Assembly (NCBI RefSeq): GCF_040790665.1
Contig: NZ_CP160849.1
Coordinates: forward strand, 2,381,501 to 2,445,500
From: Sulfitobacter pontiacus
GTDB lineage: Bacteria > Pseudomonadota > Alphaproteobacteria > Rhodobacterales > Rhodobacteraceae
Direction: 5' to 3'
Length of the DNA: 64,000 nucleotides
This document shows positions 18,190-26,737 of this stretch, one piece after another. The position numbers and the translations under genes were made by a program. Numbering within the stretch: the stretch's first letter is position 1; the number at the start of each line of letters is the position of its first letter. Below the pieces are notes generated by a model, which saw only the letters and a program-made list of their open reading frames with translations, was not told the origin of the DNA and ran no database searches.

Positions 18190-19992
18190 TCACTCCTCCG
18201 GCGGGCGAAGAGCGATAACATGGATGCCATCGCCGCCCTTGAACTCTTCGTTCTTGCGCATGAACTTGATCTCGCCGCTGGTGGTGATCTGGGCGAGCAG
18301 CCGCGCCTCGGGGCTTTCGGCGCGCCAGTCTTCCAGCGTGAACTCCTCGGACAGACGCGTGCTGCGGAAGCGCCAGCCTTGGGCGATCAGATCACGCAGT
18401 TCCGCATGGGTCGCCTCTAGCCCCAAGGGCCGACCGCCAAGGGTGCGGGGCAGTTGGTGGCGGCTGCTTTCGGATTTCTCGCGCATCACCTGAAACACAT
18501 TCTCGCGGCCGAATTCCGGTGCCAGGTCGGTGGTGACCAGCGTGTTGTAAGCGTCGTTATCCGTGGCAGCGATCAGCGTGGCATAGCTGACGAGTTCGAC
18601 GCGCTGCTCTGCCGCCTCTGACAGAATATCGCCCGAAAATGTATCGATCCCCGCCGCACGCGCCTTGCGCAGGCGGATGAAGTTGGGGTCGGTCATCAGC
18701 ACCGGAATCTTCGCTTTCTTGAGCACTTCGGCCAGCTGCGTGGTCCAGTCCGAGCCGCCGATGATCACCACGCCGGGCGTGTCCGCACCGGTCAGCCCCA
18801 AAAGCCGTGCAAAGGGGGCGAGGGTGAAGCCGTTGACCACCACGGTCACCGCCACAAGCGCAAAGGCAAGCGGCGCGATCAGGGCGGCGTCCTCGAACCC
18901 GAGGCTGAGCAGGCGTTCGCCAAACAGACCTGCGACCGCGACCAGCACGACGCCGCGCGGTCCGGTCAGGGCCACCAGTAGTTTTTCTCGGAACGGGATG
19001 CCCGACCCGACGAGCGAGATAAACACCGTCACAGGCCGTGCGACAAGCACCACCACAGCAACAAAGGCTGCCGCGCGCCAGTCAAGATTGCCAAGCGCCT
19101 CTACATCCAGCCCTGCGGCCAGGAGGATGAACACGCCCGACACCAGCAGCACGGTGGCATGTTCCTTAAAGCGGCGCATTTCCTCGTAGCTGGGCAGTTT
19201 GGAGTTCGCGATCACGATCCCCATGATGGTCACCGCCAGCAGCCCGCTTTCATGCAGCACGGCATCGGACGCGGCAAAGACCCCCAGCAGCAGGGCAAAG
19301 AGCACGGGCACCTTCATATACTCGGGCACCCAGCCGCGTTTGAAGGCGCGCGACAGGCCGATCCCCGCAGCGACACCAGCGGCCGTGGCAACGGCGGCAC
19401 CGATAAACAGCTCCAGCATCGCCTCGGACGCGGTGGTGGCGGTGTTCAGCGCGATGACGACCTCGAAGGCCAGTACGGCGGCCAGCGCGCCAATGGGGTC
19501 GTTCAGGATCGCCTCCCATTGCAGCAGGGTGGCAGGGCGGCGCGACAGCCGCGCGGTGCGCAACAGCGGCGCGATCACCGTGGGGCCGGTCACGATCATG
19601 ATCCCGCCAAAGACGGCAGAGCTGGACCAGCTGAGCCCCGCCACATAATGCAGCGACAGCGCCGACATCAGCCAGCCAAGGGGCGCGCCGATATAGACCA
19701 GCCGGCGTACACCGCCGACCGCGTCCTGCAGCGTGTGAAAGTTCAGCGACAGACCGCCCTCGAACAGGATAATCGCCACGGCGATAGAGATCATCGGCCC
19801 CATCAACGGCCCGATATCCCGTGCGGGGTCGAAGATGCCCAGAACCGGCCCGATCAGGATGCCGGCCACCAGCATCAGCACGATGGCGGGCATCCGCAGC
19901 CGCCATGCGATCCATTGAGACCCCACCCCGATCGCGCCGACCAATGCGATCGCAGTTACAGGATTTAGCGCGCCGAGTGTTTCTGTTGCCAC
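18190..19992 (-). CDS. CPA1-type cation:proton antiporter with RCK-like C-terminus
   Basis: 600-residue membrane protein. About twelve or thirteen helices occupy residues 10-400, with the Na+/H+ exchanger signatures FEGGLSLNF (about 77-85), TGPTVIAPLL and EAILNDPIGA, the last carrying the Asn-Asp ion-binding pair. After the membrane domain a Rossmann-like TrkA_N/RCK segment begins (GVVIIGGSDWTTQLAEVLKK) and an RCK_C-like domain follows to the end. This architecture fits K+ or Na+/H+ antiporters gated by nucleotides. Specificity cannot be read from sequence. It is a single gene with its own terminator. Confidence 0.88.
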   Translation of the reverse strand: MATETLGALNPVTAIALVGAIGVGSQWIAWRLRMPAIVLMLVAGILIGPVLGIFDPARDIGPLMGPMISIAVAIILFEGGLSLNFHTLQDAVGGVRRLVYIGAPLGWLMSALSLHYVAGLSWSSSAVFGGIMIVTGPTVIAPLLRTARLSRRPATLLQWEAILNDPIGALAAVLAFEVVIALNTATTASEAMLELFIGAAVATAAGVAAGIGLSRAFKRGWVPEYMKVPVLFALLLGVFAASDAVLHESGLLAVTIMGIVIANSKLPSYEEMRRFKEHATVLLVSGVFILLAAGLDVEALGNLDWRAAAFVAVVVLVARPVTVFISLVGSGIPFREKLLVALTGPRGVVLVAVAGLFGERLLSLGFEDAALIAPLAFALVAVTVVVNGFTLAPFARLLGLTGADTPGVVIIGGSDWTTQLAEVLKKAKIPVLMTDPNFIRLRKARAAGIDTFSGDILSEAAEQRVELVSYATLIAATDNDAYNTLVTTDLAPEFGRENVFQVMREKSESSRHQLPRTLGGRPLGLEATHAELRDLIAQGWRFRSTRLSEEFTLEDWRAESPEARLLAQITTSGEIKFMRKNEEFKGGDGIHVIALRPPEE

Positions 19993-20112
19993 AATGTGAA
20001 CCCTTTATAATCAAAGCGATGACGTAACGCGGACCATCCCGCTGACAATGGCCGGTGTGAAATTTTAGGGGGTTTCCGTGTCGCAAGCCAGCGATCTGTC
20101 GTGTTCAACGAC

Positions 20113-20139
20113 AAAAGGCCCCGACGTCAGGGGCCTTTT
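20113..20139. terminator. Bidirectional intrinsic terminator
   Basis: Perfect 10-bp stem AAAAGGCCCC / GGGGCCTTTT with a 7-nt loop, a strong factor-independent terminator in both directions. It lies 39 bases beyond the serine hydrolase stop on the minus strand, between that gene and the antiporter. Confidence 0.85.
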
Positions 20140-20177
20140 GCGCGAGGGTATGGGGCAGGGCGCGTGGCCCCGCGAGG

Positions 20178-21461
20178 TCAGTCGTCGACGCGGCTGTCGG
20201 CCAGCGTGCTAAAGGCGAGGTTCTTGAAGATCAGCCGCAGCGGCCCACGATTGGCGGGCGACTGGATCATCAGCAGCGCGATCATATCTTCGGCAGGGTC
20301 CGCGTGATAGCCGGTGCCCGCTGCACCGCCCCAGTTGTATTCACCGGCGGAGCCCATTGACGGGGCGTTGCCGGTTTCAAGTCGCACAGCGTACCCCAGA
20401 CCAAAGCCGTAGCCGGGGCCAGGCAGGTAGTATTTGCCGGGTTTGATGCCCTCAAGGTGGTTCGAGGTCATCAGCTGCACCGACTTAGGCGACAGCAGCC
20501 GTGTGCCGTTCAGCTCTCCGCCATTCAGCATCATCTGCGCGAATTTGGCATAGTCATGCACGGTGGACATCAGCCCGCCGCCGCCCGACTGGTTCGGCTT
20601 GCGCACGCGCGGGTCAAAAACATCGCGGCTGCCCAGTTTGGCCTGATCGGCGAAGGGTTCGGCGATCCGCGGGAAATCCGCAGCGTCATCGATGTAGAAG
20701 GCCGTATCCTCCATCCCCAGCGGGTCGAAGATACGCGCCTTCATGAATTCTTCAAGCGTCTGGCCCGAGGCGACCTCTACCACCGCGCCCAGAACATCCG
20801 TCGCGCGGGAGTATTCCCATGTGGTGCCGGGGTCATGCTCCAGCGGCAGAGACGCCAGCAGATTGGCCTGTTCGATCGCCGTGTTCTCGGGCGAGGCGAC
20901 CTCGGCCGCGTTATAGGCCTCGCGCGCGGGACCGGCCCCGAAGAAGCCATAGGTCAGCCCCGAGGTATGGCGCATCAGGTCGCGGACGGTCATCACGCCT
21001 TTGGCGGGGCGGGTCACGGGCTTGCCCTCGGCGTCTTTCTCGCCGGTGACCACACTCAGGGTCTTATAGGCGGGCAGATAGGTCGAGACAGGCGCGTTGA
21101 GCAGCAGTTTGCCTTCTTCGACCAGCATCATCGCGGCGACGGATGTGATGGGTTTGGTCATGGAGTAGATGCGGAACAGTGTGTCTTCGGTCATCGGCTC
21201 CCCGTCGGGGGTGCGTTTGCCCATGGTGGACAGATGCGCGATCTGACCGTCGCGGATCAGCATCAGCACGGCCCCCGGCGTCATCCCCTTGTCCACCAGC
21301 GCGCCAAAGGTGGCATCCATCCGCGCCAGTCGGTCAGGGTCGAACCCCAAAGCGGTCGCATCGCCGCGCGGCAGCTCTTGGGCCCATGCGGGGGTTAGGG
21401 TGGCAAAGGCGGTGCCAAGGGCCAGCGCCCCGGCGACCAGACCTGATCTGAAATGTTTCAT
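20178..21461 (-). CDS. Secreted serine hydrolase, class C beta-lactamase / esterase family
   Basis: 427-residue exported protein of the penicillin-binding-protein-like beta-lactamase family (EstB/LovD/AmpC fold). A signal peptide covers residues 1-27. The nucleophile motif SMTK sits in RIYSMTKPITSVA near residue 98, the YSR element appears in TTWEYSRATDVLG, and the C-terminal YNWGGAAGTGYHADP corresponds to the KTG-like region. Such proteins are usually esterases or D-aminopeptidases rather than true beta-lactamases. The start at 21461 has a GGAGGAG site; an upstream in-frame start lacks one. Confidence 0.85.
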   Translation of the reverse strand: MKHFRSGLVAGALALGTAFATLTPAWAQELPRGDATALGFDPDRLARMDATFGALVDKGMTPGAVLMLIRDGQIAHLSTMGKRTPDGEPMTEDTLFRIYSMTKPITSVAAMMLVEEGKLLLNAPVSTYLPAYKTLSVVTGEKDAEGKPVTRPAKGVMTVRDLMRHTSGLTYGFFGAGPAREAYNAAEVASPENTAIEQANLLASLPLEHDPGTTWEYSRATDVLGAVVEVASGQTLEEFMKARIFDPLGMEDTAFYIDDAADFPRIAEPFADQAKLGSRDVFDPRVRKPNQSGGGGLMSTVHDYAKFAQMMLNGGELNGTRLLSPKSVQLMTSNHLEGIKPGKYYLPGPGYGFGLGYAVRLETGNAPSMGSAGEYNWGGAAGTGYHADPAEDMIALLMIQSPANRGPLRLIFKNLAFSTLADSRVDD

Positions 21462-21635
21462 TATATCTCCTCCCGGTTGTTGTGATCCGGTGGGATCACG
21501 ACCCAAGGTTAGGAGTGTGCACGCCGCTGTGGCAACCTGCCTGACGGCTGTCAGGGTGGCGGCGCGGCTTTGTGACGTAGGGTAACTTGTGCCGCGATGC
21601 AGCGTACGCGGGGGCGGGGCGAAGGGTTTGCCGGC

Positions 21636-22259
21636 CTAGGCAGGAAAGACCGTGGGCGCGTCGCCCTCTGCCCATTGCGGGTATTTATCCATCACGGCGG
21701 CAAAGGCCTGCGAGGTCAGGAACCGCTCCAACCACGCCTGCAACTGCGGCCAGGGCTGCGCGTCGAACCATGGTTTGTCGATGAAGGCGAACTGCCGCAC
21801 GAAGGGGGCAATGGCCATGTCGGCAAGGCTGGGGGTGTCGAAAATATAGGTGCCAATTTGCGCGTCCAGCGCCGCCAGATGGGCGGCGGCTTTGGCCCGC
21901 TCTGCCTCCGGATCGGCGTCGGGGTAGCGGGTGGCGTATTTCGTGCGGTCCAGTGCCTGTTTGAACGGCCCGTCGCAGCGGCTGATCCAGTCCCATCCGG
22001 CGTCAGGCATCTTCAGCAGCCCTTCGGGATCGTGTCGGCGCAGGGCCCAGATCATGATGTCGAGGCTTTCGTCAATGACCTCGCCCGTATCCAGCGCCAG
22101 ACAGGGCACTGTCCCACTGGGCGAGGTCGCCAGAAAGGCGGCGGGCTTGTCGCGCAGCACGACCTCGCGCAGCTGCACCTGCTGGCGGGCCGACCGCAGC
22201 GCCAGCCGCGCGCGCATGGCATAGGGGCAGCGCCGGAAAGAATAGAGCACGGGCCTCAT
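21636..22259 (-). CDS. Glutathione S-transferase family protein
   Basis: 207-residue GST-like protein. The thioredoxin-fold N-terminus contains YSFRRCPYAMRARLAL (about 5-20), where CPYA resembles the active-site motif of omega- and beta-like GSTs, followed by the glutathione-binding GTVPCLALDTGEVIDES with the cis-Pro. The C-terminal helical domain runs from about residue 85. The start at 22259 overlaps the stop of the AEC transporter by ATGA, so the two are co-translated; an eight-residue longer start is possible. Substrate unknown. Confidence 0.85.
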   Translation of the reverse strand: MRPVLYSFRRCPYAMRARLALRSARQQVQLREVVLRDKPAAFLATSPSGTVPCLALDTGEVIDESLDIMIWALRRHDPEGLLKMPDAGWDWISRCDGPFKQALDRTKYATRYPDADPEAERAKAAAHLAALDAQIGTYIFDTPSLADMAIAPFVRQFAFIDKPWFDAQPWPQLQAWLERFLTSQAFAAVMDKYPQWAEGDAPTVFPA

Positions 22260-23185
22260 GGCAGCACGCTGAGCCAGAGCCACGCGGTCAGCACCGACCC
22301 CACCGTCGCCACCAGCACCGAGCTTGCCGCGACCCGCCGCGCGCGGCCATACATATTGGCGAAGATATAGGCGTTGAACCCCGGTGCCATCGCTGCCGTC
22401 AGCACGCCCGAGCGGAACAGATCCTGCGGCAGGCCAAAGCCGCTGCCCATGAACCAGACAATCGCGGGATGCACGATCAGTGCCAAAAGGCAGACCATGG
22501 CGATGGTCTTGCTGTCACCCTCGGGGCGGTACTGGATCAACACGCCCCCCAAGGCGAACAAGGCCGCGGGCAACGCGGCGCGTACGATCAGCGACAGCGC
22601 GTCGTCGATCACACCGGGGATCGCCAGCCCGCTAAAGTTCACGGCAAAGCCCGCGAGGATGCCCAGAACCAGCGGATTGTGGAACATCGCCCGCGCCACA
22701 TTGCGCGCAAAGGCCGGACCGGATTGGCCCCGGTTGCGTACGAACTCCATCACCGTGATCCCCAGCCCGTAGCAAAAGGGCGAGTGGATGGCGATGATCG
22801 CAAAGTTCCCGATCAGCGCGTCCGGCCCATAGGCGCGTTCCGTGATGGGCAGCCCCAACAGGACCGAGTTGGAAAAGAGGCTGCAGAACCCGATGGCCAC
22901 ACAGTCTTCCCAGTCGCGTTTGAACAGGATGCGCGCGCCGAACAGCCCCAGCGTGAAGCAGACCGCCGCGCCGGTGTAGAAGCTGAACAGCAGTCGCGGG
23001 TCGAAAGAGGCGGAGAGATCCAGATGCGCGATTGATTGGAACAGCAGGCAGGGGATCGCGAAGCTTTGCGCGAACCGCATGACCCCGTCGATGCCCGAGA
23101 CCGGAAAATACCCTCGCCAGACAGAGACATAGCCAAAGCCGATGACAAGGAAGACGGGCAGGATGACTTCGAGAAGCGTTTGCAC
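22256..23185 (-). CDS. AEC family transporter
   Basis: 309-residue permease of the auxin efflux carrier family with about ten membrane helices arranged as two five-helix repeats. The pattern LFQSIAHLDLS, FCSLFSNSVLLGLPITERAYG (partly quoted) and the C-terminal GVLTAAMAPGFNAYIFANMY match bacterial AEC proteins such as YfdV and MdcF, which export or exchange carboxylates. It is coupled to the GST gene by a four-base overlap. A hairpin separates it from the upstream metallo-hydrolase gene, so it may have its own promoter. Confidence 0.88.
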   Translation of the reverse strand: MQTLLEVILPVFLVIGFGYVSVWRGYFPVSGIDGVMRFAQSFAIPCLLFQSIAHLDLSASFDPRLLFSFYTGAAVCFTLGLFGARILFKRDWEDCVAIGFCSLFSNSVLLGLPITERAYGPDALIGNFAIIAIHSPFCYGLGITVMEFVRNRGQSGPAFARNVARAMFHNPLVLGILAGFAVNFSGLAIPGVIDDALSLIVRAALPAALFALGGVLIQYRPEGDSKTIAMVCLLALIVHPAIVWFMGSGFGLPQDLFRSGVLTAAMAPGFNAYIFANMYGRARRVAASSVLVATVGSVLTAWLWLSVLP

Positions 23186-23222
23186 GAGAGATATGGCCTT
23201 GGGTGCGGGTGGCGCTGTCGGA

Positions 23223-23243
23223 GTGGGGGTTTCACACCCCCAC
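23223..23243. terminator. Hairpin between the metallo-hydrolase and AEC genes
   Basis: 7-bp GC stem GTGGGGG / CCCCCAC with a 7-nt loop. It lies between consecutive minus-strand genes, so it may end transcription from the metallo-hydrolase operon. Confidence 0.5.
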
Positions 23244-23295
23244 GCCCCCGTGGAGTTTATAGGGCAAAATGAAGTCCGGACCCCGCGGGCGGGGG

Positions 23296-24093
23296 CTAGA
23301 CCGGAAAGCTCAGGGTCATGCCATCAAAGGCGGGTTCGATATGGTCGGGGGTTTCCGCGGCCAGCGTGTCATAGTCGAGGTCGTTGTGCATATTGGTCAG
23401 CACAGCGGTTTGCGGTGCCATCTGGTCGATCCAGCCCAGGGTCTGGGCTAGGTGGCTGTGGGTCGGATGCGGGTCACGGCGCAGCGCGTCGACGATCCAG
23501 CAGCGCAGGCCCTTGAGGTGGGGCCAGATGTCATCGGGGATCTGCGCCACATCGGGCAGATAGGCCACATCATTGACGCGGAAGCCAAGCGCATCCATCC
23601 CGCCGTGGTTCACCAGAAAGGGCGTGAAGCAGAGCGTGCCACCGGGCCCGTCGATCGCCACGTCGCCGTCAATATGGTTCATCTCGAGGATCGGCGGGTA
23701 GGACGATCCGGGGGGCTGGATGAACACATAGCCGAAACGGTCCAGCAGCGCCTCGCGCGTGGGCGTGTCGGCCCAGACCGGCAGACGTTGGCGCATGTTG
23801 ATCACGATCATCCGCAGGTCATCCAGCCCGTGCACATGATCGGCGTGGGAGTGGGTATAAAGCACCGCGTCCAGCCGTCCGACGCCCGCATCCAGCAGTT
23901 GGCTGCGCATATCGGGGGAGGTGTCGATCAGCACCGATGTCGTGCCCGCATCCGTGATCCGCTCGACCAGGATGGAGCATCTGCGTCTGGCGTTCTTGGG
24001 GTTGGCCGGATCGCAGGCCCCCCAGTGACCGCCAAGGCGCGGCACCCCGCCAGACGAGCCGCAGCCCAGGATGGTGATCTTCATCTCGGCCAT
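23296..24093 (-). CDS. MBL-fold metallo-hydrolase (PhnP-like)
   Basis: 265-residue metallo-beta-lactamase-fold hydrolase. The N-terminus MKITILGCGSSGGVPRLGG and the metal motif THSHADHVHGLDD (HxHxDH, about residues 82-94) place it with the PhnP/RNase Z-like phosphodiesterase branch. FLVNHGG and THSHL provide further His ligands. The start at 24093 overlaps the tatD stop (ATGA). No phn C-P lyase genes are nearby, so PhnP function in phosphonate catabolism is not implied; this gene regularly travels with tatD, holB and tmk in the Roseobacter group. Confidence 0.88.
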   Translation of the reverse strand: MAEMKITILGCGSSGGVPRLGGHWGACDPANPKNARRRCSILVERITDAGTTSVLIDTSPDMRSQLLDAGVGRLDAVLYTHSHADHVHGLDDLRMIVINMRQRLPVWADTPTREALLDRFGYVFIQPPGSSYPPILEMNHIDGDVAIDGPGGTLCFTPFLVNHGGMDALGFRVNDVAYLPDVAQIPDDIWPHLKGLRCWIVDALRRDPHPTHSHLAQTLGWIDQMAPQTAVLTNMHNDLDYDTLAAETPDHIEPAFDGMTLSFPV

Positions 24094-24911
24094 CAGGCGG
24101 CGTCCTGATATTGGGCGGCCTTGGTAAACAGCCGGTCGAAATTCGCCTGCGTCTGCGCGGCAAAGCTGGCATAATCGATGCCGAAGGTTTCGGCCCCACG
24201 CCGCGCCGTATGGGCTGTAAAGGCGGGTTCGTTGCGTTTGCCGCGATGGGGCGGCGGGGCCAGATAGGGGCTGTCGGTTTCGACCAATATCCGGTCCAGG
24301 GGCGCGTCGGCAAAGATGTCGCGCAGGTCCTGGGATTTGGGGAAGGCGGTGATGCCCGACATCGACAGGTAGAACCCCAGATCCAGCGCCGCACGGCCAA
24401 GCGCCTGCGTCGAGGAGAAGCAGTGCATCACGCAAGGGTAGGCCCCGTTGGCATGTTCCTCTCTGAGGATGCGGGCCATATCGTCATCGGCGTCACGGGC
24501 GTGGATGATCAGGGGCAGGCCGCTGTCACGGGAGGCGGCGATATGGGTGCGCAGGCTGGCTTGCTGCGCCTCGGCGCTGTCAGCGGTGTAGTGGTAATCC
24601 AACCCCGTTTCGCCGATGCCCACCATCTTGGGGTGTTTGGTCAGCGCCATCAGGTCGTCAAAGCTGGCCATCGGCTCTGTCGCGACGCTCATCGGGTGGG
24701 TGCCGGCGGCATAGAAAACCGGGGCATGCGCCTCGGCAATGGCGCGCACGGCGGGTTCGTTCTTGAGCTTGGTGCAGATGGTGACCATGCGTGTCACCCC
24801 TGCGGCTTGGGCGCGGGCGATCACATCGGGCAGTTCACCGTCGAAATCGGGAAAGTCCAGGTGGCAGTGACTGTCGGTGATCGGGTGAATGTCGCGGGTG
24901 CTGTCTGTCAT
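24093..24911 (-). CDS. tatD: TatD family metal-dependent DNase
   Basis: 272-residue TIM-barrel metal-dependent hydrolase. Metal ligands are visible as DSHCHLDFPDFDGE near residues 13-26, the Glu in MVGIGETGLDYHY, HARDADDD, HCFSS and VETDSPYLAPPPHRGKRNEP, all canonical TatD motifs. TatD enzymes act as 3'-5' exonucleases or deoxyribonucleases in quality control and repair. It lies between holB (32 bases upstream) and the metallo-hydrolase (four-base overlap), in an operon with tmk and holB. Confidence 0.95.
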   Translation of the reverse strand: MTDSTRDIHPITDSHCHLDFPDFDGELPDVIARAQAAGVTRMVTICTKLKNEPAVRAIAEAHAPVFYAAGTHPMSVATEPMASFDDLMALTKHPKMVGIGETGLDYHYTADSAEAQQASLRTHIAASRDSGLPLIIHARDADDDMARILREEHANGAYPCVMHCFSSTQALGRAALDLGFYLSMSGITAFPKSQDLRDIFADAPLDRILVETDSPYLAPPPHRGKRNEPAFTAHTARRGAETFGIDYASFAAQTQANFDRLFTKAAQYQDAA

Positions 24912-24943
24912 GCCTGGGGTCCTGCCTGTTCGTCTTGCGTGGG

Positions 24944-26059
24944 CTAGCGCGGTGCGGCGTCGCCCATCTTGAACAGGGTATCTAGGACCAGTGCGGCAGG
25001 GTCAAGGTTGACCGCCATCCCGTGGCGCGCGCGGGTGCCGATGTCTTGCGCGGTCTCGGCCCAGACCCGTCCTTGGGCGGGGGTGGGCGACAGGCGGGTC
25101 AGCACCGCGGCTTCGTTCGGGGCGGCGGCGGTTTCGGGTGGGCGGCCAAGGGCACCGGTGCGGGCCAATCGCAGCATCAGCAGATCCACCAGCGTGAACA
25201 GCAGCGACAGTTTTTCTTCGGCCCCGCGGGCGGCGGCGGCCTCTGCCAGTTTGAGCGCGCGGGCGCGGTCCAGCCGCGGCATCGTATCCAGCAGGGCGAC
25301 CAGTTCGCCATACATCGCGAGCCCGCCCATCAGCGACAGGGACAGCGCGCCGCCGACAGACCCGCCGGAAAGCGCCGCGAGCGCTGCGGGATCGCCCTGA
25401 ATATCCACCTCGGACTGGCCGAGCGCCTGCGCCATATCGTCCGGCGTCAGGGTGCCAAGCCGCAGGGTCCGGCAGCGCGAGCGGATGGTGGGCAGCAGGC
25501 CGGAGGGGCGGTGGCTGATCAGCAGCATGATCGCGCGGGCGGGCGGCTCTTCCAGCATCTTGAGCAGCGCGTTCGCGGCATTGGGGTTCATCAGGTCGGC
25601 GTCATCGACGATCACGACACGGCGCCCGCCATCGGCAGCGGACATCTGGAAGAACCCGTTCAGCTTGCGGATGTCATCCACGACGATCTGCTTGCGCAGC
25701 CGTTTGGTTTTCTCATCAACAGAGCGCGTGATCGCCTTCAGCGCGCCTTCGCCCCCGGCCGCAATACGGCGGGCGACGGGGTGGTCGGGATCGATATCAA
25801 GGCTGGTGGGGGCGGGGGTGTCGAACATGCCACCGTCATCCGCATCGGGGGTGGCCAGCAAGAACCGCGCAATACGCCACGCCAGCGTTGCCTTGCCCAC
25901 GCCCCGCGGGCCGGTCAGCAGCCAGCCGTGGTGCAGCTTGCCCGAGTTGAAAGCATCGAGGAACGCGGCCTCTGCCGCCGACTGGCCGAAAAGCTGCGGC
26001 GTGTCGCGCGGGTGGCGCGCGCCGTCGATACGGTCGGGCTGGGGGGCGTCATCACTCAT
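24944..26059 (-). CDS. holB: DNA polymerase III subunit delta'
   Basis: 371-residue clamp-loader subunit. Residues 36-60 hold a P-loop-like GPRGVGKATLAW, and VVIVDDADLMNPNAANALLKMLEEPP with RPSGLLPTIRSRCR forms the sensor 1/SRC region shared by delta' and DnaX. The alphaproteobacterial form is longer than E. coli HolB. It is placed directly after tmk with 39 bases between, the common tmk-holB-tatD arrangement. Confidence 0.93.
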   Translation of the reverse strand: MSDDAPQPDRIDGARHPRDTPQLFGQSAAEAAFLDAFNSGKLHHGWLLTGPRGVGKATLAWRIARFLLATPDADDGGMFDTPAPTSLDIDPDHPVARRIAAGGEGALKAITRSVDEKTKRLRKQIVVDDIRKLNGFFQMSAADGGRRVVIVDDADLMNPNAANALLKMLEEPPARAIMLLISHRPSGLLPTIRSRCRTLRLGTLTPDDMAQALGQSEVDIQGDPAALAALSGGSVGGALSLSLMGGLAMYGELVALLDTMPRLDRARALKLAEAAAARGAEEKLSLLFTLVDLLMLRLARTGALGRPPETAAAPNEAAVLTRLSPTPAQGRVWAETAQDIGTRARHGMAVNLDPAALVLDTLFKMGDAAPR

Positions 26060-26098
26060 GTCACGTGGTCTAGCAGATTGCGGCGGCAGGAAAAGGGG

Positions 26099-26737
26099 TC
26101 AGCGCGCATCAAGACGCGGGCGCACCTGCGCGAAGACATCCGCCGCCACCGCATCGATGGATTGTGCGCCGTTGATGGTGACGAAACGGTCGGGGAATTC
26201 AGCGGCAAGCGACAGGAAGCCGGCGCGCATGGCGACCTGCAGGCTTTCGCCGAAATCCTCGAACCGTTCCTCGACCGTGTTGCGCGACAGGGCGCGGCTG
26301 AGCCCTTCGCCGGGGTCCATATCGATCAGGACGGTGACATCGGGCTCGACGCCGATCATCAGGCTGTGCAGCTGGTCCACGGCACCGCGCAGGTCACCCC
26401 GGCTGAGCCCCTGATACATCCGGGTGGAATCGGCAAAGCGGTCGCAGATCACGATCTTGCCCGCCTCAAGCGCAGGCAGGATCGTGCGTTCAAGGTGATC
26501 CCGACGGGCGGCGGTGAACAGCAAGATCTCGGTTCGGGCGGACCAGCGGTCGGGGTCGCCCTGCAAGACCAATGCGCGAATTTCCTCGGCCCCGGCGGAG
26601 CCGCCGGGTTCGCGGGTCAGCACGACCTGATGCCCGTCGGCCTCAAGCCGGTCTTTCAGTAATTTGGTCTGGGTCGATTTGCCCGAGCCGTCGATGCCTT
26701 CGAAGCTGATGAACAGGCCCTTGGCTGCGGTGCTCAC
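26099..26737 (-). CDS. tmk: Thymidylate kinase
   Basis: 212-residue dTMP kinase, which makes dTDP for DNA synthesis. The P-loop FEGIDGSGKSTQ is at residues 12-23, the DRx motif appears as VICDRFADSTRMYQG, and the LID region is near TVLIDMDPGEGLSRAL. REPGGSAGAEEIR is the thymidylate-binding segment. The start overlaps the stop of the upstream D,D-carboxypeptidase gene by four bases. Confidence 0.97.
   Translation of the reverse strand: MSTAAKGLFISFEGIDGSGKSTQTKLLKDRLEADGHQVVLTREPGGSAGAEEIRALVLQGDPDRWSARTEILLFTAARRDHLERTILPALEAGKIVICDRFADSTRMYQGLSRGDLRGAVDQLHSLMIGVEPDVTVLIDMDPGEGLSRALSRNTVEERFEDFGESLQVAMRAGFLSLAAEFPDRFVTINGAQSIDAVAADVFAQVRPRLDAR

Noticed and set aside
20178-21461. Antibiotic-resistance beta-lactamase
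   Set aside because: SxxK and tyrosine motifs fit esterase/aminopeptidase relatives, and there is no AmpR-type regulator; resistance is not supported.
23296-24093. Assignment of the metallo-hydrolase as phosphonate-pathway PhnP
   Set aside because: No C-P lyase genes in the window; the gene belongs to the tmk-holB-tatD cluster, so only the fold is claimed.
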